Under the pieces are notes generated by a model. It did not search any database and was not told the origin of the DNA. It saw nothing but the letters and a program-made list of their open reading frames with translations. From Cylindrodendrum hubeiense (lineage: Eukaryota; Ascomycota; Sordariomycetes; Hypocreales; Nectriaceae), in assembly GCA_014621425.1 (NCBI GenBank), contig JAANBB010000005.1, positions 248,001 through 312,000 of the forward strand: a stretch of DNA of 64,000 nt, in the 5' to 3' direction. Shown piece after piece: positions 1-10,789 of this stretch (its first letter is position 1; the number at the start of each line of letters is the position of its first letter). A program made the translations under genes and the position numbers.

Positions 1-2
1 AG

Positions 3-527
3 GCCGAGATCCTGGCAGCTCACTACGGTGGGCAAGACGTCACAACTCTAGCAACGCAGCAATTCATCCATGGCGACAATATCGTCATCTCCACCAGTGA
101 GCTGGCATGTGGCGACCCGTGGAAAGGCATCTTGAAGTCATTTAGCGTCATCTACCGCTTCAATGACGGGAAAATCCGCGGCCTTGTGGTCCCAGAATCT
201 GATGGCAAATTTACGCTGTCTCCCGATGGCCAAGTTTCCGAGGGAGAGAGTGTCGCCTTTGTCGCCTCTAATCACAGTCCGCCATTCCCAACACCCATCG
301 AAATACATAGCGTCATTTATGGAAAATCCCAGGTCGAAGATGAGGAGGTTTACAAAAAGCTCTATTATAAGTTCACCAGGAATGACCCAATCCCTATCAC
401 CAACGAGTTCTTTAACAAGGACCCTTGGTTCAATGTTGTAAAGAGTGCTGCTATTGTTTACTCCTTCAACGGAACGGTGCGGTCTATTTCAGGCAGAGAG
501 GGCGATGATATCTTGTTTGCCTTGTAA
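3..527 (+). CDS. 3' end of a gene with two tandem beta-rich domains (5' truncated)
   Basis: The frame is open from base 3 to the TAA at 525-527, so the gene starts left of the window. The visible 174 residues fall into two similar units. Unit 1 begins with ILAAHYGGQDVT and continues through a GDPWKGILKSFSVIYRF segment; unit 2 begins IEIHSVIYGKSQV and continues through KDPWFNVVKSAAIVYSF. The matched pattern (I-x-x-x-x-YG, then DPW, then VK/LKS-x-x-x-x-Y-F-N-G) indicates an internal domain duplication. The pattern recalls small beta-rich repeat domains of the DUF3395 type, but I am not certain of the family name. No signal peptide can be judged because the N-terminus is missing. Confidence 0.6.
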   Translation, partial: AEILAAHYGGQDVTTLATQQFIHGDNIVISTSELACGDPWKGILKSFSVIYRFNDGKIRGLVVPESDGKFTLSPDGQVSEGESVAFVASNHSPPFPTPIEIHSVIYGKSQVEDEEVYKKLYYKFTRNDPIPITNEFFNKDPWFNVVKSAAIVYSFNGTVRSISGREGDDILFAL

Positions 528-3500
528 CTTACTGTTGATGCTTTTAAGCTGGAAACATTCGTTGACCCTGTTCGGTGTCTATTTCAGTAAACGGTACGAT
601 ATATACACACCTGTTAGTTATTACTTGAGAAAGCCCGCAGCCATAAAGTTTGGTATTGACATAGGTCGAAACGCACACCGTCGGCGTACGGGGACATATA
701 AGGTGCTTAGATCTCATGATAAGAAACCTGAAACCAAGACCACTCACGATACGTCAATTTTGCAGGTTCCTCGGGTCAACAAATTGAGGGAAAACGCCAT
801 CAAATATTCCGTGCCGAGTATCCTGAGAATTATTCGCAGTCTCACCAACGAAATTGAGCAGCTGTCTCTCACGAGTCTGTATCAGTTTGAACTCTCTGGG
901 CTTTTGCAGAGTAGGCAGAATTTTGGTCTAGAGCCAGACCTTGCCAGTAGCAGGACCGTGTGGACAGTCTATCACCGCCATAATTTCGCCATCATTGAAG
1001 GATTAAGCATCCACAGCATCACCCCTGCCATCTTTCGATGTTTTCAGGGTCGATGAGCATGGGGTAGCATAACCCAACCGTGACCGGCGCCAGGTCTATG
1101 CGAATCTGGATGTCCCAAGTGGTGTCGTTGGAAGCGGTGACGGAAATGTTCAGCGCATGGCGTTCCGACCAAGCCTAAAGCCAAATTTATCAATGGGAAT
1201 AAAGGTGTTAGCCTTAGGACCCTTTCGCTTTCTTCATCTCAAAAGGTAGCATTGGCAACCTTTCAAGGTTTGGTTGGAATAGGTGATGTGGTAGAAAAGC
1301 AGAGGGTTGACTGGTTGTAGTGACAATTGGAAGAGCATGGACGTGCAGTTTGCATAAAAATGTAAAAAAACAGGGTCATTACTGATTCATTCAGATCAGA
1401 ATTAGTTTCCTTGCATATTAAGCTGAATGGCCACTCCGTATGTTCCACTTACAAATTGTCTCTACGCGGTTACTGAGTCCCATTGCAATATGCATCAATG
1501 TTTCAAGATCGGTAAGCATGTGGCTAGCTGAGAGATTCAGCACATTCTGGATTAACTCGTAGTCCCTCATTCCGCCAGGGCCCACAACACGAATTTGCTC
1601 TCATGAATATCTCGTAAATTGACCAGTCGACGGAATAAATTTACCACATGATTAGACTACATGTTGATTTGGGGTAATGTCAACACCTGTGAGACTGTGC
1701 GGTACATGTCTGAACACAACACACATGTCTGTAACTTTCGTGGATTTCAGCCAGCCATCAATGCGATCCCCGCACAACTAGCAACGCCTCAATACTTGCC
1801 CCTCATGGCGTTTTCGCTATTGAAATGCGTAATGTAGGCAGCGTATCGGCGTCACCGCTATTTGAGACGGGCCTCCATAGGCATTGGCTTGCTTGCCTCT
1901 GCAATGTAGATAGCTAGTACATAATGGGATGATCTATCGACCAGAACCTTCGAGGCCCTCATTACTTTATTATTGTGGGCCATGTGAGGCACGGTGTCTT
2001 CAATTGTTTTGAGGAATAGCGCCCCGGTCGCAAATATGTGATGTGTGCATAGTGTGTTTGAGGCGGGAATGCTAGTTAAGACGTTAGAATTTTTCCCTGG
2101 TCGAGTAATCGCACTATTGACAGCTAGCTGCGGGAGGCGTTGCGCCTTTCGGCTTCGGCACGCACCGACGAATGAATCGAGCCTCATCACATTTAAACTG
2201 GTCGAGACTCGAGGAACTTCTCCGTAAGTGATAGTTGCTATCTAACCAATGTTGGCGTACCAACATGGGTCCGATATTGCACACTCCTCGACACTGTTAC
2301 TGTGGAGACTGCCTAGAGTAAATTAAGTCGTCTTCTTGAACGCGTCGATTTACTTTCACGTATTATAGGCATCCAGCCAGCCGCTTGAGTATCAAGAATG
2401 ATCTCAGACTATCATGTCTTGCATGAATGTTACTTCAGTTTCTCTGAAATACAGGCGTCACAAGGCCCTCACTGAAGCTCGCCGCCTCTGCGCAAAGGCC
2501 CACTTGGTACAATATGCACGAACGGCTGCTGGCCCACGTGCCAATAATGATGAATCAAAGAATTCTTCAATCAGCTCGCCCCCAACAGCCACCTGAACTC
2601 ACTTGATCAATAGTTCGAAGAGATAAAAATGTACTCTTTTAGGAGCTAACACATGCTGTCTCACTAAGATCTTGCGGGCTTATGACTGCTAAATTGGGTT
2701 TACACAAATAGGTGTCGTGGGAATTATGCTAACAGTCCGCATGCTAAAATGGAATAACACGTTTCGGGCCCTTTCCGCTTGCCGGCGACAATCTCTCTGA
2801 TGGAATATTGCAAAAATCTCTAGACGTTCAGATTATAACGAAGAGGAATGACTCTTGACACCTTTCCCTCCACACCCATGGTCTGAGACATCCTCAAAAT
2901 TAGGTTCATGTCGCCTTGAAAATGAGACAATGCCCGAAACTACTCTCAACGCTTAAAGCATGGGAAGGATGAGCGATAAGTGAAAGTCAAGAACAGAGCT
3001 CCACCTATGAAGGTGGCTGGATCTCGACTCTTGCCCAGCCACGAGGCCCAGCCAGCCACGAGCGAAGCTAACGAGGCTCCACCCATGGAGGCTTGAAGTA
3101 GCACCTCAGCCAGCCACGAGATTGAGACAATGCAATGTGGGCTCGGCCATAGATGCAATCAGATTAGAAGTTACAACACGCTGATTTCTACTCTTGTCTT
3201 AGGTAAGACATGGCGACTTGGCTTGTTTTCGTGCGGCTGAGTTGCAAGCCATGACACGCCGATAAAGCCAGGCGTGCCTCGGACTACCAATGCAAGGGAT
3301 GGCCTAGACTAGCGATATTCCAACCCATGTGCGGGCGACGCCAATCGCGTCTAGTCGCTAATATTCACATACGCTCCTGGCAGCGATCTCAGTCGGCATC
3401 GCTCGTCGTGTGGGGTGTGCTTCACTCAGCTCGAAACAGACAGTGGGCCTAGAAGCGAAGATATGTACCTTAAACATAGTTTTACGATGCATTGGAACGT

Positions 3501-3607
3501 CCAAAGCGGTCTCGAACAGCCTATACTACCTTGGTCATCTATTGAATGGCCACACGCTAAAAGTCTTTCCTTGTTATGTAGCAGGATCCTCACCCCTTTC
3601 TTCGGCA
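528..3607. other. gene-poor AT-rich stretch
   Basis: No convincing gene in about 3 kb. Open frames here are short, start on non-ATG codons and lack recognisable motifs. It contains one copy of a dispersed repeat (1835-2235). A local patch at 3030-3120 has the 11-bp string ccagccacgag three times. The composition suits decayed repeat DNA. Confidence 0.5.
1835..2235. repeat. dispersed repeat, copy A
   Basis: About 400 bp that aligns along its length with 5228-5625. Shared landmarks in the same order are gcgtcaccgctat near the left end, gagacRggcc, cacggt followed by a tctt..att run, ttccctg, and gaatgaatcgagcc / gaaccgagcc near the right end. Copy A is the more GC-rich copy. Differences from copy B are largely C-to-T and G-to-A type, as expected of repeat-induced point mutation. 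The minus strand keeps a 110-codon open frame across most of the copy, so the ancestor may have been coding. No transposase motif or terminal repeat is visible. Confidence 0.55.
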
Positions 3608-3615
3608 TATATAAG
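3608..3615 (+). promoter_or_regulatory. TATA box of the Gly/Phe repeat gene
   Basis: TATATAAG, 134-141 bases before the ATG at 3749. It is followed by a pyrimidine-rich tract (about 3691-3725), a layout common in strongly expressed fungal genes. Confidence 0.55.
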
Positions 3616-3748
3616 GACAACTTTGGCACTGGAAACACAGGAATCTCCCACAGCCTCATTCTCTATTACATTTCGAATAGAATCTACAATTTTTTTCTCT
3701 ATCTTTTCTCCTCCACAATTCTCCCAGTTCACCTAAGCAGCTACCAAA

Positions 3749-4275
3749 ATGGACGGTCAACACGGATTTCAGCGTCAGAGCTCCGAGGTCAAGCACGAAG
3801 TTTTCTCCTCAGGGGGATTCCAGCTCACCAGCGAGGGTATCTCCCATGGAGGACTTCAACACACAAGTGAGGGGTTCTCCCGGGGAGGATTCAAGCCCAC
3901 GGATGAGGGATTCTCTCAAAGCGGTTTTACGCGAGTAGGGTTCCAAAGTGGCGGTCTCGGAAAAGGAGAGTTCCAACCGGCGCCACCATGTGGCTCCGCT
4001 CTAGGAGGCTTTCTATCCGGCAACAAACCGAAGCAGGCAAGTTGCAGTCCTACAGGCTCAGCACAGCATGTGGTTGAACATCTCCAGCAAGTGACTAATG
4101 ACATGACCAACAGGGCAGCAGAGGATTTCAGTCGGAAGGTAACGACGAAGTGAGTGTCAAGGCTGAGGATCTCATCGCTTTGCGGGAGATAATCGAGCGC
4201 GGAAGGGAGAGCCTGGATGCTGCTGAAGAAATGCTTAGGAAGCTCGTGTTCATGACGACCGTTTGCAAGGAGTAG
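3749..4275 (+). CDS. small Gly/Phe repeat protein, two exons with a GC-AG intron
   Basis: Proposed exons are 3749-4036 and 4114-4275, giving 149 residues. The first exon has a tandem 11-12 residue motif (GGFQLTSEGIS, GGLQHTSEGFS, GGFKPTDEGFS, then shorter variants). Read straight through, the frame stops at 4153. An intron with donor cag|gcaagt, branch site ctaat at 4095-4099 and acceptor caacag is 77 nt long and restores the frame. The joined protein resumes the repeat flavour (SRGFQSEGNDEVSVKAEDL) and ends in a charged, probably helical tail (LIALREIIERGRESLDAAEE). I do not recognise the family. No signal peptide or membrane segment is visible. The upstream TATA box and CT tract support a real gene. 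Confidence 0.6.
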
Positions 4276-4960
4276 GACAAGTTCTAGCTGGTAACACTCG
4301 GCTTTCACTTGCTGTTAATATGTAGCTATGTGTCGGAAGACTTGACTGGGTCGCGACTCGTGGGTTGGGAGATGTGTGTACGCATTGTCAAGCGCAGTAC
4401 AAACTTGAATCATCCAGCTAATCTACTACCGAAACTCCATTTTGACTCTTTCAATGGCTGGTGACTGGTCCCATATTGATCAAACATGCATTTTCTGGAC
4501 GATCTTGACTCCAAAGACCTAACGTGAACATAGCTGCCTAATATCAATGTTTTTGAGCATTCTTCTAACTAAGCTGCAATAACCTCATCTATTAGCCTGA
4601 AATACTTGCGCGTTAACGATAAATACTTTTAGTACACATTTTCGTTGCATCTTATATTAGCAGATATGTCAGCCAGGATGTAGGCCCATTTGATGCGGAT
4701 TGCCTCTTATAGGCTGTTCCGATTGCTATTGAGGTCAGGTTGGTCTATTTGTTCACTTTGAGAGTCTTTTATCTGCGCCTTTACCGATATTTCGGACGCG
4801 TCGCGATTGTTTTGGTGAGTGGGTTGTTGGGTCTCTGACCGTCTCTTGTGCCCGTCCCACACACACTTGGCAGATCGACCCACTAATCTGGGGATGATAC
4901 GAAAATATCAAGGTCGCTCTACGCGACTGTATCGCAGTCTTTCTGGACCCGTCGGTCTAG

Positions 4961-5113
4961 TTTGGTAAGTTGGAGAAGTTCTTCTCCCTACTCACGAGCC
5001 TAATCGAGGACATCGTTCTCAAGAAGACGGACGTTCTCGCTGAAGAGATGGGCGTTGTCGCCAACAAGGATTCGCTTGTACTGGTCATATCTGTCAAAGC
5101 TGGCAATGCTTGA
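4961..5113 (+). pseudogene. possible 3' exon or relic of a lost gene
   Basis: Fifty codons from FGKLEKFFSLLTSLIEDIVL to a TGA at 5111-5113. Codon use is strongly fungal-coding (aag, gac, atc, ttc, ctc preferred), unlike the AT-rich surroundings. The frame is preceded directly by tctag, which could be an acceptor, with cactaatc upstream as a possible branch site. No upstream exon could be joined. The product is unrecognised. Confidence 0.3.
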
Positions 5114-5227
5114 ATAATGGGAGTTCGATTGCCGCATTTAGCTACCACCAAAATTCCAGACCAATAATATTGTTAATGTTCATGGGAAGGTTGTATAATT
5201 TGAGTCGTACAGGGACGCCATCGTCAC

Positions 5228-5625
5228 CATACAGGCTATCAGCGTCACCGCTATGTGAGACAGGCCCCTAACAGACGTTGGTCTGTGTACCTATTTGGGC
5301 CCAGCCTCGATAATCTGCTTAGATATTTTGTGAGGGGATCATTTATCTGCTGTTAAGAGCCTTCCAGATCCTCCTCACTTTAGTACTGTAGGTTACATAA
5401 AGACACGGTATCTTAAATTATTTGGAAAATGGTATTAGTCACTGATATTTAATATATACTATATTTGAGATGGAAATATTGCTCAAGACATTACAACTCT
5501 TCCCTGATTGGGTAGCTTTAGTATTAATGGCCAGCTGTAACAGGTGGTGTAAATATTAGCCCATATACACACTGACAAATGAACCGAGCCATATTACATA
5601 CAAATCAGTCAAGACATTGAGTTCC
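5228..5625. repeat. dispersed repeat, copy B
   Basis: Diverged partner of 1835-2235 in the same orientation, clearly more AT-rich (many TA-rich words where copy A has CG or CA). The 110-codon frame of copy A is destroyed here. This fits the more heavily mutated member of a RIP-affected pair. Confidence 0.55.
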
Positions 5626-6834
5626 TTCTTCCCTTTAATAATTGCACGCTATCTTTAGATGGAACGAGGTATGTTTTCAGCTCGCCTGGGGACTTATGGA
5701 TAGACGCCGAGGCTGGTTGACGCACTCCACCCTACGGTGTGATAAGTCCTGCTCTTGCAAGAGGTGATATGTCTCTCTATATTTTTCTGGCTTCAGGCCT
5801 AGTGGCTATAAGGTCCCTATATGAGTTGTGACACTAAGGTGAGTCTAGCTAGCACACGTACCGGAGTGCAGCCGCCGAGTGCCTTGGGAAGAAACGAATC
5901 GTCGTATCAAAAGATGCATATTGTAAGCCGCGTAAGCCTATAGGACGCGATGTTTTCTCATTCGAGGTTACCAGAGACCCATTCACTACTACTACATAGT
6001 CCATCCCTCAAATCGGCACCAAAACCAAACCAGTCATACACTTTGCCGTTCAAGCTGCATTTTGCTGGGGTGAGACGGCTCAACAGAAGGTTGCGGGATT
6101 ATTTGTAGGCAATTCCTCGCGTTAACCATCGAAAAGAGCATCCCCGCAACTCCACCTACGCAACCCCAGCCCGCCACAAGGACATTGAGTCCAGGCGCTC
6201 AAGGAGCACCAATCCCGCGATGCAGGAGGCTTAGTGTTGGAACTATCGATGGGCTATTAGATGGCCAACGGCTGCAGAGCCTCTTTGGGAGCCTGCCGCG
6301 TGGCGCTAGTAAGGTTCAGCCAGCCACTGGGAACCAGATGGTCGCAGTTACGGGATCCACATCCCCAATATTGGACAATTGACTTTGTACACGAGGACAA
6401 ATGTCTCAATAGGGAGTACAGATTTGGTGGAGCACTTTTCTAGATCAGCATAGTTAATGTCTTATTTTGTGGCTAGTTAAAAGCCTCATAGCTTGCATTT
6501 CAGCTAGCTCTTGCTCGATCGCAAGCTAATTGGGTGCATTGGATTGAAAGAAGCTGTTGAGAAGGAACAGTGTGGCATCCCAACCGGATTCAAATAGGTT
6601 CGCAGTAGCTGCTTCCAACTGAACTTTCAGTTGATGGGGTCAGTTCCTAACTTGATTGGGTGCATTTCCGCCTAACTCCTTATCTGTCGCTTCATCACTG
6701 TTCGGTACACGGACGTCAAACATGGATCCCGAGCGTTCTGCTTAAGTATAAGAATGACCAAAACGCCCAATCCACTTTCCCTCCTCATCACGAAACTTTT
6801 AGCTGTCAGATTGACAACTTCCACAACTGCTCAA

Positions 6835-7899
6835 ATGGCTGAATTTGAACCTTTGACCGCCGAGACAAGTGCCTTTATCGGTGCTTTCATTCAAGAGCTC
6901 TCCATCAAAGCTGAAGGTGGCGATACCGTTGCTGAGGAAACGCCTGATTTGTCTATGTTGGCAGCAACCGACGCGTTACCTGAGCCTGAGTTCTCTGCCA
7001 TTCGACCTTTGAACCACAGCGATGCCCCTACTACTGCATCTGCTAACGGGGACGACAAGCTTGCCAGGCTCGCGGCAATTCTGATGAATGACACCAAGTC
7101 GTCTGAGGATCAAGTCGCATCGGGGCAGATCCCAAAGGCACCTTCAATTGTTATTCTTCCCGGCTCCAGTAGTGACAATCTTCGGACTTACTACCAATCC
7201 CTCATGGATTCTTCATCCATGTGTCAGCTGTATGCGAACATGATACAATTTCAGAAAAAGCCCGAGGGCTTCGACATTACTTCGGAGGCAGGCTCGGCAT
7301 TCAAATTCCAGGCAAGGGCGGCCTATGATGCTATGATGGGACCCCTGATAAGCTTTTTCTCGATCTCGCCGGGAACCCCTCGGACTTACAATGATACGAT
7401 TCCCAAAGATCAAGTCCACGAACATCTCCTTGGCAAGCTCTTCGATGAATTTCGATTCGACAAAGCCACCAAGGCCGCACTTGATGTCCAACTGACCGAA
7501 TTTGTGGGTGGTCTGGCGAAGATTCAGACCGATAGCGACTCCGCTGATACTTTCGACTTTATGCCTCGCTTGAATCTCGTCTCCAGGACAAACATTTCGG
7601 GTGACGATAACGACCCAGATTGGATCTATCGACCAACCACATATCTCATCTACATGCAGATTGACGCCAAGACTTTCCGTGAAAGCATTAACAAGAATAG
7701 CGGAGTCGACAAGGTCGATTTCAAGTTCTCCTTGAGCGTTACAGAGTGCGAACTGGACATCTCCAGATTCGATAAGAGCAGCCAAAAGTTTGACAAGATC
7801 TTCCAGGTGATAAACAACAAAGGTCTGAGAGCTTACAGCGAGCTTCTTCACAAGCCGATCCAGACCAACGAACCCATTCATGCGCGAACAAGTAATTAG
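6835..7899 (+). CDS. uncharacterised 354-residue protein
   Basis: Intronless frame. I chose the ATG at 6835 (tcaaATGgct, good initiation context, product begins MAEFEPLTAETSAFIGAFIQ) over an upstream in-frame ATG at 6754, whose leader looks like untranslated sequence. The protein is soluble and acidic, without signal peptide or membrane segments. A disordered, Ser/Thr/Asp-rich first ~120 residues leads into a folded-looking part containing RTYNDTIPKDQVHEHLLGKL and a beta-rich stretch around TYLIYMQIDAKTF and KFSLSVTECELDI. I do not recognise a family. An antisense open frame covers the same bases and is judged a shadow. Confidence 0.65.
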   Translation: MAEFEPLTAETSAFIGAFIQELSIKAEGGDTVAEETPDLSMLAATDALPEPEFSAIRPLNHSDAPTTASANGDDKLARLAAILMNDTKSSEDQVASGQIPKAPSIVILPGSSSDNLRTYYQSLMDSSSMCQLYANMIQFQKKPEGFDITSEAGSAFKFQARAAYDAMMGPLISFFSISPGTPRTYNDTIPKDQVHEHLLGKLFDEFRFDKATKAALDVQLTEFVGGLAKIQTDSDSADTFDFMPRLNLVSRTNISGDDNDPDWIYRPTTYLIYMQIDAKTFRESINKNSGVDKVDFKFSLSVTECELDISRFDKSSQKFDKIFQVINNKGLRAYSELLHKPIQTNEPIHARTSN

Positions 7900-8570
7900 T
7901 CGGTTGTTACTCTCTGAGGTAGTCTGTGATGAACTCGGAGAAAATTGACGGTTGGAAGCTACCTAGAAGTACACTGGACATATTTTCATAATAGGTCGAG
8001 CGGGAAGCTGGATCGCGCTCTGACAAATACAATCTGGTTGGTCTTTATACGCATGATAGATAAGCTCGGCTATTACAGCTCCCGTGTCCAATTCTCCGTG
8101 GAAGGGCACAAGGAATCGAATACAATACGTCTAGATCCGGTGCTGGGAAGTTTTTTTACTCATGATCAGTAAGGATGGCGAAGATACTTAATGCTTTCCC
8201 AACCTCGAATGAAGCTGAGAACCGGCGGTCCGGCAGGCAAGCTGGGAGCGAATACTCATCTCTGGCCACAGACGTTGCTATAAGAACGTGACTTTGCAAC
8301 GCCACGAGCATCCGCATCTATTACTAGGATTCTGAATGGATCGACCCAAAGTACAGTGAGGTGCAGTGCGGTGCAGCCCAAAACAAGGGCAACATTGGCG
8401 CATCGTTAGCGTTGGCATGTGCGTAGCCCGCCTCCACAGTCCACCACGCAGCTGATAGTCTTTATGCGCGCATCTGCATGTAGAACCATCCCATAATCCG
8501 TGCATGTCTTGGAAATGCACCTGTTTCTACTATTTACGACTGCGTAGCGCTCGGTCTGGCCGTATATCGG
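7900..8570. other. intergenic, nothing recognised
   Basis: No gene, RNA or repeat found that I can support. Confidence 0.4.
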
Positions 8571-10096
8571 GTGTGACGCAGAATGAATCAATCTCGAGGC
8601 TTGATTCAACTGACTTGAAGTATGGCTCCCACCAAGTTAGTTCCGATGTGATACAGACTGCAAATACTTCGCTGCACAGCATTGTGGAAATCGACGTTCT
8701 GATGTATCATAATGTCGACAAAGTTTCCAACACCCTTGTAGCTAAGATTTCGGAGGCTGCTCATCCGATCTTTGTCAAGGTCAGCACACCTCCGAGGGTT
8801 CGATCGAGGGCACTGCCCCAACTGCATGCATGTCTGATTGTACAGTCCATGTTTATCTGTTTCAACCTCCTAAACCAATCAATTATCAGTGGCTACCCCA
8901 GATATCTAGGCCAATTATTCGACCAGGCCTATCAGGCTGGTGCTTGTATTCACACCAATTCATTGGGAACGCCACTGCCATCGGCAAACGCACAGCGTCC
9001 CTATGACATCAGTGCAGAAAGCATTAACAGCTTCGTACGGGACCAACAAGACATGATAATTATTTTCGCCGCTGGTAACGACGGACAAGATCCCAACCTA
9101 GACGACAAGGTTAACGACCGATCACTGGGCGCACCGACATCAGCAACTTACTGTATAACCATAAGAGTATCGGAAAACCTTCATCCCGGCTTGGTCTCGA
9201 GAAAGAATGATGCCTTTTAACCTACCAAGTTCACAAAAGTCCTCTGAACGACGACCATCAATCTAATGATCCGGGGAGTCTCACGGTATTCAGTAGCCAG
9301 GTCCAAACGCGGAGACCAGACTGAAACCTGACGTAGTGGCACCTGGAACAGCTATGCTGTCTACTTAGTCGAGAAAAAAAAGTTTTTGACCGGCGTCAAC
9401 AGGACGGGCGTTTCGGACGACAGCCGGTATCTGTATCTGCCAGGCACGAGCATGGCTACGCCGCTTGTTGCCGGATGCTGTGTTGCAGTTCGAGAATGTC
9501 TCCTCAAGAACGGCTACAAAGACGAAGTGGACAGCATCAAAACCCCCACGGCTTCCCTGATCAAAACCCTCATCATCAATGGCGCCGTTCCTATAGCTGG
9601 TCAGTACATGGCAGACCATGTTAGGAAAGAAACCAATCCTCATTCGGGGTTTGGACGAGTCAATGTCGTAGAGACCATCGCAATGATTGGGCCTAACAAG
9701 GCTTTTACTGGCTACGGCATTAGTGTTATTAATGAGATAACTGAGGAGCCGTTCGTGATTCAGATTCCTGTCCCCCCGTCTGACAACAGCCTGACATTGA
9801 AGCTTACCATGGCTTATGCCCACCTTCCTGGCGCATCGCTGTGCAATGATCTTAATCTTGTGGTCGTAGCAGGAGATTGAGAACGGCATGGCAATCAAGG
9901 AAATCAGGAATTCGATGTTGCTGCGACTCAGCCGTTTGACCGCACTAACAATGTCGAGCAGGTTGTCTGGCCGCAGATTGCCGGGGACAATGTGAAGGTC
10001 ATTATCAAGCATTACCGCCTCCTTTGTACTCGTGTGCAATTTGCGTATGCTTGGAGATTTTCTCAGGATCGTCCACGAGGACAGCAATGTATTTAG
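8571..10096 (+). pseudogene. broken S8 (subtilisin-family) serine peptidase
   Basis: Recognisable pieces appear in family order. A leader part (HSIVEIDVLMYHN) is followed by RYLGQLFDQAYQAGACIHTNS, then IIIFAAGNDGQD (oxyanion-hole Asn region), RLKPDVVAPGTAM in another frame at about 9320-9365, and LPGTSMATPLVAG with the catalytic Ser at about 9450. A C-terminal beta-rich part (LTMAYAHLPGASLCNDLNLV) follows. Breaks: the segment that should carry the catalytic Asp and His between the leader and RYLGQL is absent; the frame shifts between about 9200 and 9386; and an in-frame TGA at 9878-9880 interrupts a frame that otherwise continues with family-like sequence (NNVEQVVWPQIAGDNVKVII) to the TAG at 10094-10096. 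It cannot encode an active peptidase as it stands. Confidence 0.8.
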
Positions 10097-10789
10097 CCAA
10101 ATAGTGAGTTGAGGGCGCAGACATTGAAATTCTATTGTGGCCAGCCCTGTCAATAGTGGATCACCGTCCAGGGTATTCCCTACCTCCACCTGCGTTGTAT
10201 CCCGGATACCGGTGTCTAGGCATTACCGAGTAAGCATTGCTGTCATCGGCGTCTTGGCTTCGGGATCCACAAGTTCGGAGAGGCCGAACGAGTAAGCAAC
10301 GCAATCCTTTTTTAGCGAGGCCAAACGTTCAGGAGGGCAGAAAAATAGTGATCGAGATTTTTTACCAATCTTCTGTGCGTCTTGTGATACCTCAACTCGA
10401 CCATTCGCTAACAGGAACTATCTAGTAAGCGGCGACTAAAATAGGCGCCCGGATGCGGTTAAATGTGCCACCAACGTGGGTAAAACTACCACGCTGCTCT
10501 TCCGTTCGCCTTGACAAATCATCTTTTGATTCAGGGCTACATATGCATTAGCTAATTAGAGGTGGAGAATGCAGGTCAGTACATAGCCACCGACATTTAC
10601 GGTGCGTCCGGGATGTCCCCATTGAGCAACTGTCCGCACGCCGTCTCGTTTTGAAGTGACCAGGTTTACCGTTTCCCGTTTCCGCCAGTCATCACTTAAA
10701 AATCACTTAAAACCTCGCTCATCCTAATACCTGAGTCTTACAGAATCAGTGGATCAGAAAGAATATTTATCAGAAATAACATCAGAAAT
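10097..10789. other. intergenic, nothing recognised
   Basis: No supported gene. The last 100 bases are AT-rich and hold a directly repeated tcacttaaaa word, presumably the promoter and leader of the next gene. Confidence 0.4.

Larger units (their letters stand above)
4276..6834. other. gene-poor AT-rich stretch with repeat copy and coding relic
   Basis: No intact gene seen. It holds a short coding-like relic (4961-5113) and the second copy of the dispersed repeat (5228-5625). The remaining open frames are short and unsupported. Confidence 0.5.

Noticed and set aside
445..1056. 203-codon open frame on the plus strand
   Set aside because: Overlaps the end of the left-edge gene, has AT-rich codon use and no motif.
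3030..3120. Triple ccagccacgag word as a minisatellite
   Set aside because: Spacing is irregular and the surrounding sequence is not repeated.
7213..7881. 222-codon frame antisense to the orphan gene
   Set aside because: Exact shadow of the plus-strand gene, which has the better codon use and start context.
9365..10189. 274-codon minus-strand frame over the S8 pseudogene
   Set aside because: The plus strand carries recognisable S8 motifs; the antisense product has none.
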